Assembly (NCBI GenBank): GCA_016708315.1
Contig: JADJGC010000002.1
Span: 186,001-250,000 of the forward strand
DNA length: 64,000 nucleotides
Source: a bacterium
GTDB taxonomy: Bacteria; Zixibacteria; MSB-5A5; CAIYYT01
Direction of reading: 5' to 3'
In this document: positions 28,801 to 37,497 of the stretch, piece by piece
How the letters are laid out: every line of letters starts with the position of its first letter
How positions within the stretch are numbered: position 1 is the first letter of the stretch
Position numbers and translations under genes: made by a program
The notes under the pieces: generated by a model
The model's input: only the letters and a program-made list of their open reading frames with translations
What the model was told of the DNA's origin: nothing
The model's database searches: none

Positions 28801-28885
28801 TCGTTGCCTTTGCAGCAAATGCTGAAACCGAGAACAGGAGAATCACGTATGCAATACTCAGGGCAAGCATTGTGAATTTTTTCAT
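25841..28885 (-). CDS. secreted BNR-type beta-propeller protein with double dockerin
   Basis: Starting at 28885 (AAGGAG nine bases upstream) gives 1014 residues. A signal peptide (MKKFTMLALS...SAFA) is followed by a large region rich in Trp/Asn/Thr with at least two Asp-box-like motifs (SNDLGVTWGP and SSTGGETWGP), typical of sialidase-fold beta propellers. Then comes a BACON-like Ig domain (SITLTNAGNTTANW...GLYTATITF), a further beta-sandwich, and a C-terminal pair of calcium-binding dockerin repeats (GDANNSGGFSISDAVFI and GDANGSGGISISDAVYLI). Several CxxC pairs suggest disulfides. No catalytic site is identifiable. It may bind glycans or proteins at the cell surface or in a secreted complex. 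An in-frame extension to 28978 lacks a ribosome-binding site. Confidence 0.85.
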   Translation of the reverse strand: MKKFTMLALSIAYVILLFSVSAFAAKATSAIEAGIDPRDVVAESSKHPLTDVQLEQLNRNVSKPSGSSQAALGFLASPGINIGNTGYDIQHNSRMGRQIVQGPNGRVHMIWTHKLAGVAATEREIRYGSYVPNTGLFDLPGGLVISDGREGHMCSLDHFNSSALAAWRYGAAFAAYRTTTALDFASGAASFSIIDAPSAAVSCEGTFSGAVSEPYIWPMIVGDNDGGGTPIVHVVAMEGNTGSDYSAMVYFRGTGAFTNYGTCGKFIDSTTAISYTVAQDPNSNKVAIAYTKARTAATSRENNDVAYRMSNDLGVTWGPIVNVTNYASSAKERASQETSTLFDADGCYHILYVAAFYDSAASQLADQEAKLYHWDDCNNCRSLVLDANNVHANCTMKAFEHNVARVSITECTVGATKTIYAIYTRYVGDTNPSTPALTDCSNGQFPNGEIFASASSTGGETWGPPVNLTNSRTDNCASGTCDDDNFSSSAMYSTDSLRIQYINDKDAGSGVGNDGTAETYSPVMFLSHPCFAMDTYRSVTSTPAGILYPFHATTAQVANTSITLTNAGNTTANWTRTIAYNVGSNWLTVPASGAVTAGCTNSQVLAISAGPLATEGLYTATITFSYEGPSTFQVPVEFYVFDSFFLPQDQAIHTALVRMNVNQAGRNSHQEVGRMFYNFVDQQEPIYDGSLVLGNSATSLSWLIFEGGGNVPTVSNPFGPLYAKSNTAIDSTGNPLFSFASGKGANRDSTLGFDVTWYAPKHSDSSTFIIASYSLYKGTKNPAGSVTGLTVAYAADIDVPDDSSDNVGGFDTARETIYQRGRYAPDDLRFAGLRGVLKDGGNVTGGFAWENDVTVYPLGGYENDSLWNKLQATVGFATTDSLEDLNSVLTLARNATINGAANDTLHFAVMFVGTNGVQNLTNFQTQLDKARAWLCLHVYNGSDACANCLCGDANNSGGFSISDAVFIIAHIFGGGPAPAQPCLGDANGSGGISISDAVYLIAHIFGGGPAPFCP

Positions 28886-29444
28886 TTCAAGTCGCTCCTT
28901 CCAGTGTGAGGACGAAAACGTTGCAATTATACCATTAACGGGTGAATAGAAACGAAGATGCTCTTGGTGTGCAATCACCTCCCTCGGAATTCGAATCTAA
29001 CAAGCAATCTCGATTGCCAGATACGGGACTCTTCCGACAGGCGACCGTCAGAAGTAGCCAATTTAGTCGATTTTTATCGCAACGAAGAGGATGGAGCGTG
29101 ATCGAACAGCAGAAATCGGCTCGAATTAGCCCGGGTTAGTAGTACTTTTCGAACCTGCTTGAAATTGCGCGAAGTCGATCACTCACCCAAGGTCACTCGC
29201 GCGGTAGACAAATCAAATTGTTTTCGAGTTACTGTTTTCAATGTAAACCCCGACCTCCATACTGTCAATTCATTTTTTCTGGCCTGGACAAGGTTGAAGC
29301 CGTGGAAACACGGTATCGGAGTACTCGGGAGCCATTTTGCGCCCGGAAAGAGGGCAATCCGCCCCCGGATATCGTTAGAACAGAACACCTTGACGACCCA
29401 AATTATATTGCATTTCCTGACTCCAGGCGATAACATCCAACCGA
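28886..29444. other. intergenic region, divergent promoters expected
   Basis: About 560 bases separate the minus-strand beta-propeller gene from the plus-strand regulator. Short open frames are present on both strands but have no ribosome-binding sites or recognisable domains. No promoter pair, repeat or RNA gene could be made out with confidence. Confidence 0.5.
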
Positions 29445-30818
29445 ATGATTCAATTGCGAATTCTCATAGTTGACGACGAGAGCAATCAGCGGGAAATGCT
29501 GGCCGGATTCCTGCGCAAAATTGGCCACAAAGTCACCACCGCCGAATCCGCCGAGGCTGCTCTCGTAATATTGAGCACATCTTCGTTCGAAATCGGACTC
29601 TTTGACATGAAGATGTCCGGAATTTCCGGACTGGAGTTGTTTCAGCAGGTCCATACGCGTGACCCCGAAATGCAGGTGATTTTGATCACCGCGTTCGGAA
29701 ATGTCGAGTCAGCCGTTGAAGCAATGCGTGCCGGTGTATTCCACTACATCAGCAAACCAGTAAACCTCGGGGAACTGCAAGAATTGATTTCCAAGGCAGG
29801 TGAGCGCCACTACTTGCTCGCCGAAAATCGCCAGCTGCGCGAACGACTCGAATCGCTCGAACTCGATGAAATAGTAGGTGTATCGAATCGAATCAAGTCC
29901 CTCCTGTCCGAGGTCGCACGTGTCGCTCCTACCGAAGCGACCGTTCTGATTACCGGCGAATCCGGTACCGGAAAGGAACTGCTTGCGAGAAGCATCCATC
30001 AATTGTCCTCCCGAAATAAAGGTCGATTTGTAGCAGTCAGCTGTGCCGCAATTCCCGAGACACTCATCGAATCGGAACTGCTCGGCCATGAGCGCGGAGC
30101 ATTTACCGGCGCCGAAAAACGTCGGCTCGGTCGGTTTGAGTTAGCCAAAGGCGGGACAATTCTCCTCGACGAAATCGGTGAGTTGCCGCTTTCGATTCAG
30201 GTGAAGCTTCTACGATTGCTCGAAGAACGTCGTTTCGAGCGTCTGGGTGGGGAAGAGGAGGTTATCGCGGACATTCGTCTGATTGCAGCAACCAATCGCA
30301 ATCTCGTTGACGAAGTCAAATCCGGCCGTTTTCGCGAGGACCTTTATTTCCGAATCAATGTCGTCCATTTGCATATCCCGCCGCTGCGTGAACGGCGCGA
30401 AGACATCATGCCGCTCGTCGATCATTTCCTCAAACTGTCGGCGACAAAAACCAATCGACCTCGCCGTAATATCACTCCCGCTGCGAAAGACCTTCTAATC
30501 GCCTACGACTGGCCTGGCAATGTCCGCGAACTTGCCAACGTCATTGAGCGTGCAACTGTTCTCAGTCGCACCGATACCTTGGATGCCGTCGACTTCGCTC
30601 AACTTCGTCGCGAGGGCTCGGAAGCGGGCTCTACGACCACGCCCTTAGATATGCCGCTGCGTGACCTAGAAAAAGAGCACATCGAAAACGTTCTCAAAGC
30701 TAACGAATTCAGTCTCCAGAAAAGTTCCGATATCCTTGGAATTCACCGCAATACACTGCGTCAGAAGATGAAGGAGTATGGCATAGAAAAACCCAATGGC
30801 GAGGACGACGCGTCGTAA
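29445..30818 (+). CDS. NtrC-family sigma-54-dependent response regulator
   Basis: This 457-residue protein has three domains. The receiver (1-115) has the acidic pair VDDE (residues 10-11), phospho-acceptor Asp54 in FDMKMSG, and Lys104 in SKPV. The AAA+ domain (about 140-370) carries Walker A GESGTGKE (171-178), the sigma-54-contacting GAFTGA loop (218-223) and Walker B GGTILLDEIGE. The C-terminal Fis-type HTH (LQKSSDILGIHRNTLRQKMKEYGI) completes it. It would activate sigma-54 promoters after phosphorylation. No histidine kinase lies beside it, so its partner is elsewhere. It is followed by nadA at 92 bases, probably a separate unit. Confidence 0.94.
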   Translation: MIQLRILIVDDESNQREMLAGFLRKIGHKVTTAESAEAALVILSTSSFEIGLFDMKMSGISGLELFQQVHTRDPEMQVILITAFGNVESAVEAMRAGVFHYISKPVNLGELQELISKAGERHYLLAENRQLRERLESLELDEIVGVSNRIKSLLSEVARVAPTEATVLITGESGTGKELLARSIHQLSSRNKGRFVAVSCAAIPETLIESELLGHERGAFTGAEKRRLGRFELAKGGTILLDEIGELPLSIQVKLLRLLEERRFERLGGEEEVIADIRLIAATNRNLVDEVKSGRFREDLYFRINVVHLHIPPLRERREDIMPLVDHFLKLSATKTNRPRRNITPAAKDLLIAYDWPGNVRELANVIERATVLSRTDTLDAVDFAQLRREGSEAGSTTTPLDMPLRDLEKEHIENVLKANEFSLQKSSDILGIHRNTLRQKMKEYGIEKPNGEDDAS

Positions 30819-30910
30819 CATCGATTTTTCAAAGATGGCCAATCGCCTCACCGTACGTGTTGTAATGATCTATTTGATGCCCGAGTCTGCGTTCCGAGGT
30901 TACCGATAAA

Positions 30911-32002
30911 ATGATGCCATCCGCCTACACGAGAACTCCCGACAACTATCGCGCAATGCCCGATGACGAACTTCGTGAGCGTATCAGCGCAAAGAAGAAA
31001 CACTACGGCAAGAACCTCGTCGTGATGACTCATCATTACCAGCGCCGTGGAGTCGTGGAATTTGGAGACTATCAGGGCGATTCCTATGCTCTTTGTAAAA
31101 TTGGTGCGGAACTAGACGCAGAGTTCATCGCGTTTTGCGGCGTTCACTTCATGGCTGAAAGCGCAGTAATTCTCGCACGACCAGAGCAGAAAGTGTTCTT
31201 GCCAAATCCGCTTGCCGGATGCCCGATGGCGGATATGGCCGCAATCGATGCAGTCTTCGCCGCCTGGGACGAAATCGCCCATCACCTGCCCGACACAAAA
31301 ATCATCCCGATTTCTTACATGAATTCCGCCGCTGACCTCAAGGCTTTCTGCGGAAAGAACAACGGCGTCATCTGCACATCATCTAATGCCCGCAAGACTT
31401 TCGACTGGGCTTTCGAACAAGGCGAACGGATATTCTTCTTTCCCGATGAACACTTGGGTCGCAACACAGCAAATGCCTACGGTATCCCCAAAGACCAACT
31501 CTTTGTATGGGATTTTAATCTCGACCCCGCAAAGCGCGACGTAAAAGCACTCAAACGCGCTCGTGTGATTCTCTGGAAGGGCTATTGCCACGTACACTCA
31601 GTGTTTCAGCCGCACCATATTCAACAAATGCGACAAGAGCATCCCGGCATCAAGATTGTCGTTCATCCCGAGTGTACTGAAGAATTGGTTGCAGTCGCCG
31701 ATTCGGTCGGATCAACCAGTCATATCGTCAAGTACGTCGCCGAACAACCGGCAGGTGCTACGATCGCGATAGGAACCGAGCTCAACCTGATCGACCGTCT
31801 CTCCCATATGTACCCTGATAAGAAGATCTTGGAGTTGGCAGGGAACACCTGTGCCATGTGTGTCAACATGTATCGCACGACGCTGAACGACCTCGCATAC
31901 ACCTTGGATAATCTCGAGACAATCAAGCCAATGTCGGTGCCGCCGGACGTTAAGGCATACGCGCGCATTGCCTTGGAAAGAATGCTTGCCATCACTGGTT
32001 AA
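30911..32002 (+). CDS. nadA: quinolinate synthase A
   Basis: This 363-residue 4Fe-4S enzyme condenses iminoaspartate with dihydroxyacetone phosphate to quinolinate in de novo NAD synthesis. Seen are MTHHYQRRGVVEFGDYQGDS, FCGVHFMAESA, PNPLAGCPMADM (first cluster cysteine), GVICTSSNA, FFPDEHLGRNTA, VHPECTEE (second), IGTELNLIDRL and GNTCAMCVNMYRTTL (third). The length fits the type with C-terminal extension. NadB and NadC are not in the window, but nadD is about 17 kb upstream. The ATG at 30911 is followed by a second ATG; GGUUACCGAUAA precedes it with no strong SD. Confidence 0.95.
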   Translation: MMPSAYTRTPDNYRAMPDDELRERISAKKKHYGKNLVVMTHHYQRRGVVEFGDYQGDSYALCKIGAELDAEFIAFCGVHFMAESAVILARPEQKVFLPNPLAGCPMADMAAIDAVFAAWDEIAHHLPDTKIIPISYMNSAADLKAFCGKNNGVICTSSNARKTFDWAFEQGERIFFFPDEHLGRNTANAYGIPKDQLFVWDFNLDPAKRDVKALKRARVILWKGYCHVHSVFQPHHIQQMRQEHPGIKIVVHPECTEELVAVADSVGSTSHIVKYVAEQPAGATIAIGTELNLIDRLSHMYPDKKILELAGNTCAMCVNMYRTTLNDLAYTLDNLETIKPMSVPPDVKAYARIALERMLAITG

Positions 32003-32106
32003 TGATGTTATTATCGAATTTTGATTCGGGGCAACTTGCTGAATCGTCGAGTTTGGGACTCGATTTTTGCATTGAGAATAGTTTCCGTATTTAAGGAGTT
32101 TGGATA

Positions 32107-33375
32107 ATGGCTTATGTCATGAAAGTCCCCGTTATGGGGGAATCAGTTGTCGAAGGAACGATCAATCAGTGGTTCGTCAAAGTCGGCGATGTCATCAAGA
32201 AAGATCAACCTCTGGTCGAATTGCTGACCGATAAAGTCAACGTCTCTGTCCCGGCTGAGGCCGACGGCGTATTGCTTGAAATCAAAGCCAAGGTTGGCGA
32301 TGTCGTACCTGTCGGCAGGGAAATCGCTGTTATTGGCACGCCCGGCGAAAAGGCCAGCAGCGCTCCTGCTCCTGAAGCGGCCCCGGCAAAAACCGCTTCA
32401 ACTCCGGTGGCCGCCAAGGCCGCTCCTGCTCCGGCAGCTCCCGTGAGCGCACCTGCCGCCCAGACTGGACCAATTAAGCTATCTCCGGTCGTACGCAGAC
32501 TGATCAAAGAGCACGGTATTGATGTAAGTCTCCTTCGTGGAACCGGCGGCGGTGGAAGAGTCACTCAGAAAGATGTCGAGGACTTCCTTGCATCAAAGGG
32601 TGGCGCAGCAAGCGCTCCGACGGCCGCTTCATCTCCGGCACACACTCCTGCCGCAGCACCACAGCAAGTTTACGACACAACCAAGCGCATCGAAGAATTC
32701 CCGCTTACGCGCGTTCGCAAACTTATCTCCGACCACATGGTGAAGTCGGTACAGACCTCGCCGCACGTAACGACCTTTGACGAATGCGATTTCACGCGCT
32801 TGGTCGAGTTCCGCGCCAAGCACGCCGACCGCATCGAAAAGGAAAAAGGCGTCCGCGTCACATTTATGCCGTTCATCGTAGTAGCCGCTGTGAAGGCTCT
32901 CAAAGAATACCCGTTAATGAATGCCTCGATGACAAGCGACAAAGTTATTGTTAAGCACTACTACAATATCGGTATCGCCGTTGCACGCGAGTCCGGCCTC
33001 ATCGTTCCGGTTATCAAAGCTGCCGACCAGAAGGGCATCATCCAGATCATGAAGGACCTCAAAGATCTCGGTGACAAAGCCCGAAGCGAACGTCTGATGC
33101 CTGCCGACATCGAGGACGGCACTTTCTCTCTGACAAATGCCGGCGGATACGGCGCATTAAATTCGACTCCGATCATCAGCCAACCGCAGGTTGCAATTCT
33201 CGGCATCCACGCGATCCAGAAACGACCAGTGGTGCGCGATAACCAAATCGTCATTCGTGAGATGATGAACATGGGATTGTCATTTGACCACCGCCTGATC
33301 GACGGTCACTACGCAGTCCAGTTCCTGCGCACGCTCATCGGCTACATCGAAGAACCTGAACTGCTGTTGATGTAG
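32107..33375 (+). CDS. 2-oxo acid dehydrogenase E2 (dihydrolipoyl acyltransferase)
   Basis: This 422-residue protein has the classic E2 order. A lipoyl domain (1-80) carries the lipoylated lysine in LLTDKVNVSV (about residue 44). An alanine/proline-rich linker, the peripheral E1/E3-binding domain (LSPVVRRLIKEHGIDVSLLRGTG, about 125-165), another Ala-rich linker, and the catalytic domain follow, ending with SFDHRLIDGHYAVQFL. It is the core of pyruvate, 2-oxoglutarate or branched-chain dehydrogenases; the single lipoyl domain and the DKVNVSVPAE surroundings do not settle which. E1 and E3 genes are absent here. LipB, which loads octanoate for the lipoyl group, is encoded 73 bases downstream, a meaningful pairing. 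AAGGAG precedes the ATG. Confidence 0.93.
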   Translation: MAYVMKVPVMGESVVEGTINQWFVKVGDVIKKDQPLVELLTDKVNVSVPAEADGVLLEIKAKVGDVVPVGREIAVIGTPGEKASSAPAPEAAPAKTASTPVAAKAAPAPAAPVSAPAAQTGPIKLSPVVRRLIKEHGIDVSLLRGTGGGGRVTQKDVEDFLASKGGAASAPTAASSPAHTPAAAPQQVYDTTKRIEEFPLTRVRKLISDHMVKSVQTSPHVTTFDECDFTRLVEFRAKHADRIEKEKGVRVTFMPFIVVAAVKALKEYPLMNASMTSDKVIVKHYYNIGIAVARESGLIVPVIKAADQKGIIQIMKDLKDLGDKARSERLMPADIEDGTFSLTNAGGYGALNSTPIISQPQVAILGIHAIQKRPVVRDNQIVIREMMNMGLSFDHRLIDGHYAVQFLRTLIGYIEEPELLLM

Positions 33376-33396
33376 AAAGACAAATTGCCACATTCT

Positions 33397-33428
33397 CTTT
33401 CCCCTCTCCCCAATGGGAGAGGGGAAGG
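33397..33428 (+). repeat. CCCCTCTCCC inverted repeat in the E2-lipB gap
   Basis: CCCCTCTCCC (33401-33410) and GGGAGAGGGG (33415-33424) form a perfect ten-base stem with loop CAAT. The pairing extends to about 14 bases with one G-U pair. It may form an mRNA hairpin between the two genes. Purine/pyrimidine-rich palindromes of this type recur as short interspersed repeats in many genomes; copy number here is unknown. Confidence 0.6.
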
Positions 33429-33448
33429 GGTGAGGGCGCCTGCTATCC

Positions 33449-34108
33449 ATGAATATTGCCACCACCAAAGCCCGCATCTTCGACCTTGGCTTGTCTGACT
33501 ACGACAAAGCTCACCAATTGCAATTGCAGATGGTCGACAAGCGCATAGCCGGCGAGTCGCAGGACACCTTTATTTTTACCTCGCATCCGCCAACGATTAC
33601 CGTGGGACGCGGTGGCGGCAATGAGAACATTCTGGTCGCCGATGAGATTCTTGCTCAACGCGGCGTGAAGAAATTCGAGATCGAACGCGGCGGCGACGTT
33701 ACATTCCACGGACCCGGCCAGCAGGTGATTTACCCGATTGTCGATCTCGACCAGCGGGGAAGAGATCTTCACAAATTCCTTCGGGACCTCGAAGAAGTCG
33801 TGATAGTTTTCCTCAAGAACTACGACATCATCGGCGAACGCTCGGTCGGGAAAACCGGCGTCTGGGTAGGCGATAAGAAAATCTGCGCTATCGGCATCGC
33901 CGTGAAACGCTGGGTCAGCTATCACGGTCTGGCACTCAATCTCGCCACCGACCTGAATTTCTTCCAACTCATTAACCCATGCGGCTTTGCCCCGGACTCT
34001 GTAACCAGCCTCGAACAGTTGTCTGGGCAGCCTACCGATAAAGCCAAGGTATTCTTCCAGTTAACCAATGCTATTGAACAAGTATTTGAAGTAAAACTCG
34101 TCCTCTAA
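33449..34108 (+). CDS. lipB: octanoyltransferase LipB
   Basis: This 219-residue enzyme moves the octanoyl group from acyl carrier protein to lipoyl domains, the first step of lipoate assembly. Conserved elements are FTSHPPTITVGRGG, ERGGDVTFHGPGQQVIYPIVDL, VGKTGVWVGDKKICAIGIAVKRWVSYHGLALN and the NPCGF motif with the acyl-thioester cysteine. The catalytic lysine lies in the DKKICAIG segment. Length and motifs are normal. Its neighbour upstream is the E2 subunit, a likely acceptor. LipA is not in the window. Confidence 0.95.
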   Translation: MNIATTKARIFDLGLSDYDKAHQLQLQMVDKRIAGESQDTFIFTSHPPTITVGRGGGNENILVADEILAQRGVKKFEIERGGDVTFHGPGQQVIYPIVDLDQRGRDLHKFLRDLEEVVIVFLKNYDIIGERSVGKTGVWVGDKKICAIGIAVKRWVSYHGLALNLATDLNFFQLINPCGFAPDSVTSLEQLSGQPTDKAKVFFQLTNAIEQVFEVKLVL

Positions 34109-34154
34109 GACGCTCCAAATCACAGCTTTGGACGAAAATGGGCGGCAAATTTAG

Positions 34155-34191
34155 TGAACATTTGTGTTCAAAAAAGTGACAATTCTGTTCA
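34155..34191 (+). promoter_or_regulatory. palindromic operator-like site upstream of the TonB operon
   Basis: TGAACA (34155-34160), four bases, then TGTTCA (34165-34170) is a perfect 16-base palindrome. A third TGTTCA occurs at 34186-34191, exactly 21 bases further on (two helical turns). It sits in the non-coding gap after lipB, about 450 bases before the outer-membrane operon. Binding by a dimeric regulator is only suggested. Confidence 0.35.
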
Positions 34192-34270
34192 ATCCCTGCT
34201 AAAGCATTTCTCCCCACAAGTCGACAAATTGACTAAAGCCTTGATGTGGCTTGCAGTTAGCGAAAAGTTT

Positions 34271-34500
34271 TATGTTGACAATATGTAAGGACAAACGAAT
34301 TTTCTTTCCAAGACTTAAGCAGGGCTCTATTCCAACTCCGGCAAGGAACGTCGGGGTCAACCACATTTTTCGCGGTAACGGAACCGACCGAGAAGGAATG
34401 CAAATCACCGCGATCTTATTGACTCCATCATGCCTGCTCGGATAAGGGGATACACGAAGTTGTGCTTTGCGCGTCTATTTCTATTGGAGGTAAGAATCTT
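34271..34500 (+). other. upstream region of the outer-membrane operon
   Basis: The gap between lipB and the operon holds a TTGACA at about 34274, without a good -10, a run of AT-rich sequence, and a GGAGG at 34486-34490 that serves the small leader frame. No RNA gene was recognised. Confidence 0.4.
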
Positions 34501-34593
34501 TTGAAGTATGAACCCACAACTCTTACAGGAGGTAGGAAACTGAATCGAAATGCTAACAAATCCGCACTTTTGCGTACGAATTCAATTCATTAA
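34501..34593 (+). CDS. possible leader peptide of the TonB operon
   Basis: A 30-codon frame starting with TTG at 34501 is preceded by GGAGG ten bases upstream. Its TAA stop at 34591-34593 lies one base before the AGGAGG that serves the receptor gene, an arrangement suited to translational coupling. An additional AGGAGG occurs in its middle, before an in-frame CTG at 34540. The peptide has no signal sequence and no attenuation-type run of one amino acid, so the role is unknown and it could be fortuitous. Confidence 0.35.
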   Translation: MKYEPTTLTGGRKLNRNANKSALLRTNSIH

Positions 34594-34607
34594 CAGGAGG
34601 TTTGGTT

Positions 34608-37463
34608 TTGAATCTTAAACCAAAAGTCGCTCTGATCCTGATTCTTGTCTTGATGCTATGTGCTTTTGCCCAGGCGGCTACCGTCGGCAAGATCTCTGGC
34701 AAGGTGACAGACAAAGAAACGGGTTCCGCGCTTCCAGGTGTCGCCGTTAGTATTGCCGGCACCTCGATGGGCGCGCTGACCGATATGGAAGGCAAGTATT
34801 TCATACTTAACGTTCCGGTCGGTACTTTTACTTTGAAGGCAGAACTCATTGGATACGCGCCGGTCGAATTGCAGGGACTTGGTGTCTCTGTCGATTTGAC
34901 TACTTTGGCGGATTTCCAAATGTCTTCCAAGACGCTTACCGGCGAATTGCAGGTCGTTATTGCTGAGCGCCCGCTCATCATTCTCGATCAGACCAAGTCG
35001 CTGAAAATCGTCTCCGGCGAAGAAATTCAACAACTGCCCACGCGTGGTTATACCGACGTTGTCGGTCTCAGCGCCGGCGTTGTTGCCTATTCGGAAAACG
35101 TTGAAGCTTCTGCGGTGGGAACCCGTGGCGGTCGCGAACAAAGCAACCAGCCCTCGCTCAACATCCGTGGTGGCCGTCAAGGCGATGTCGCATATTTTGT
35201 CGACGGTTTCTCTCAGCAGGACCCGCTGACCAATATGTCAACTACCGCTATCAACAACAACGCGATCGAGGAAATCTCGATTTCGACCGGTGGTTTTAGC
35301 GCTGAATACGGCTGGATTTCCTCCGGTGCGATCAACGTTACTACCAAGGAAGGCGCCAAAGAATACTCTGGTGCCGTTGAAGCCTCAACCGACGAATTCA
35401 TGGGCTCGGATGGCCGCTTCAACTACAACGTTTTGGCCTTCAATCTCGACGGTCCGATCGTTCCGAATAACAACAAGATGAGCTTCTTTGTTTCGATGGA
35501 ACGCCGTCGTCTTGGTGATCGCACGCCGCGTGCGACCGCTGACGGCAGACTCCCCCACAACGACCTTTCCGGTTGGAGCTGGCAGGGCAAGTTGCGCTAT
35601 GACATCAACCAGAAGAACGTTCTCCGCTTGGGTTCGTTGGGCAGCTACGAAGAGTGGCGCGAGTTCCGCATGAACTATTACTTCAACGGAACGCATGCCC
35701 CGCGTTATCTGGATGAGAACTACTCATATTATGCCAAGTGGACGAGTACGCTTTCGCCGAAGACCTTCTTCGAACTTGGCGGTACTTATTATCTCACCAA
35801 GAGACTCCGTGGCGATGAAACCCATTGGGATGACGTCTATGCTTATGGCCGCCCCAATGGCAATCCGACTTTCGACAACACCAACTTGTTCTGGATCGGC
35901 GACGATCTGAGCACTACCGATGTTGACGAGGGCCACGTTTGGGAAGACATCCTTAGACGCAGTTCTTCCTATATTGGCGTAAATTTCGACATGACGAGTC
36001 AGGTGAACGAGTTTAACGAAGTCCAGTTCGGCGCTGAATTTGAACGCCACGCGCTTCGGTATTACAATCACCTGGATCCGACCCGCATTGACACTACCAT
36101 TGCCGACCCGGAAGAATTTGATCGCGCCGCATGGAACGATGCCAACTTCTTCGGCTATGATAAGACCGGCGAAAACAATGTTGATGATGGTCCCGATGGC
36201 GCAAAGAAGCCGTATATGTTCGCGCTCTATCTTCAGGATAAGTTCGAGTTCGAAGGATTGGTCGTCAACGCCGGCCTTCGGTACGACTATCTGAATGCCA
36301 ATACCGATCGTCTCAAGAACGAAGAGCGTCCGCTTGATCCGAATAACGTCCTTGCCAATCCGGAAGATTACACCGATCAGGAAGTCCTGAATGCCACACT
36401 TCTTGACGATGGTGACTTCGAACCGGCGAAGGCCGAACAGAAGATCTCTCCGCGTCTCGGCGTTGGTTTCCCGGTTTCTGATCGCACCGTGTTCCACGTG
36501 AACTATGGCAAGTTCTTCCAGCGCCCCGAACTTCAGTACCTCTATGTCGGTACTCAGTTCCTTCAGCGTATGGTAAAGGACGCACCGTACTATTCGCCAA
36601 TCGGCAACCCGAACCTTGAACCGGAAGAAACTACAGCCTATGAAGTCGGCTTGGCGCACCAGCTTGGTGATTTCACCAGCTTCAACGTCACTGCTTACTA
36701 CAAAGACGTGAACGGTTTGACGGAAGTTATCAATCAGCCTTCATCGCCGAACGCGTTTGCGACCTATCGCAACCACGACTTCGGTACGATCAAGGGTCTT
36801 GATTTCTCGCTTAAGATGCGCCGTACCCGTACGGTCGCAGCCGAATTGAACTACTCGATATCCTATGCGGCCGGTACTGGTTCGTATGCGACATCGCAGG
36901 GTAATATCGCCTGGACCAATGCCGAGCGTCCGATTCGTGTATCCCCGCTTGATTACGACCAGCGTCACAAAATCACGGCCATCATCGATGTCCGTGCCGC
37001 TGACGGTATGGGTCCGAAGCTGGGTAACGTGCGCCCGTTCGAAAATGCCGGCATCAACTTTGTATTCCGCGCCGGTTCAGGTACTCCTTACACGCCAATG
37101 AACGTGTACAACGAAATCTCATTGGCTTCGGTCACGCCGAATCCGATCGGCAAGATCAACTCGCGCACTGGTCCGTGGACTTACAGAGTCGACATGAAGG
37201 CCAACAAGAACTTCCAGATCGCGCGACTTAATTGGGACGTTTACCTTTGGGTTATCAACATCTTTGATACAGAGAACGCATTGGATGTTTACGAGGGTAC
37301 GGGTCGTGCCGACAATACCGGTTGGCTCGCGACTGCTGATGGAGAGGCTTTTGCTGATAGATACGGAGCCGATGGTGTGGCGAAGTACAATTTCAAGCAA
37401 GCCAATCCAGGAAGTTACGATACCCCGCGTCAGGTCCGTCTCGGCCTGCGGTTAATGTTCTAA
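34608..37463 (+). CDS. TonB-dependent receptor-like outer-membrane protein
   Basis: Starting at the TTG at 34608 (AGGAGG seven bases upstream) gives 951 residues. A signal peptide (ILVLMLCAFAQA) is followed by a carboxypeptidase-regulatory-like beta-sandwich (GKVTDKETGSALPGVAVSIAGTSMGALTD-type, about 25-105). Then comes a plug domain with LNIRGGRQGDVAYFVDGFSQQDP and SISTGGFSAEYG, and a 22-strand-type barrel to the C-terminal aromatic residue (RLGLRLMF). It resembles SusC-like receptors, yet no SusD partner follows. No TonB box is obvious near the N-terminus. The operon continues with a FlgD-tailed secreted protein and a PorV-like protein. Confidence 0.88.
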   Translation: MNLKPKVALILILVLMLCAFAQAATVGKISGKVTDKETGSALPGVAVSIAGTSMGALTDMEGKYFILNVPVGTFTLKAELIGYAPVELQGLGVSVDLTTLADFQMSSKTLTGELQVVIAERPLIILDQTKSLKIVSGEEIQQLPTRGYTDVVGLSAGVVAYSENVEASAVGTRGGREQSNQPSLNIRGGRQGDVAYFVDGFSQQDPLTNMSTTAINNNAIEEISISTGGFSAEYGWISSGAINVTTKEGAKEYSGAVEASTDEFMGSDGRFNYNVLAFNLDGPIVPNNNKMSFFVSMERRRLGDRTPRATADGRLPHNDLSGWSWQGKLRYDINQKNVLRLGSLGSYEEWREFRMNYYFNGTHAPRYLDENYSYYAKWTSTLSPKTFFELGGTYYLTKRLRGDETHWDDVYAYGRPNGNPTFDNTNLFWIGDDLSTTDVDEGHVWEDILRRSSSYIGVNFDMTSQVNEFNEVQFGAEFERHALRYYNHLDPTRIDTTIADPEEFDRAAWNDANFFGYDKTGENNVDDGPDGAKKPYMFALYLQDKFEFEGLVVNAGLRYDYLNANTDRLKNEERPLDPNNVLANPEDYTDQEVLNATLLDDGDFEPAKAEQKISPRLGVGFPVSDRTVFHVNYGKFFQRPELQYLYVGTQFLQRMVKDAPYYSPIGNPNLEPEETTAYEVGLAHQLGDFTSFNVTAYYKDVNGLTEVINQPSSPNAFATYRNHDFGTIKGLDFSLKMRRTRTVAAELNYSISYAAGTGSYATSQGNIAWTNAERPIRVSPLDYDQRHKITAIIDVRAADGMGPKLGNVRPFENAGINFVFRAGSGTPYTPMNVYNEISLASVTPNPIGKINSRTGPWTYRVDMKANKNFQIARLNWDVYLWVINIFDTENALDVYEGTGRADNTGWLATADGEAFADRYGADGVAKYNFKQANPGSYDTPRQVRLGLRLMF

Positions 37464-37497
37464 GGTGAATGAACCTGAACGCTTCAGGAGGAAGCTG

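Noticed and set aside
35724..36659. 311-codon open frame on the minus strand inside the TonB receptor gene
   Set aside because: It lies wholly inside a well-supported receptor gene, has low-complexity composition typical of an antisense shadow, and shows no domain or ribosome-binding site.
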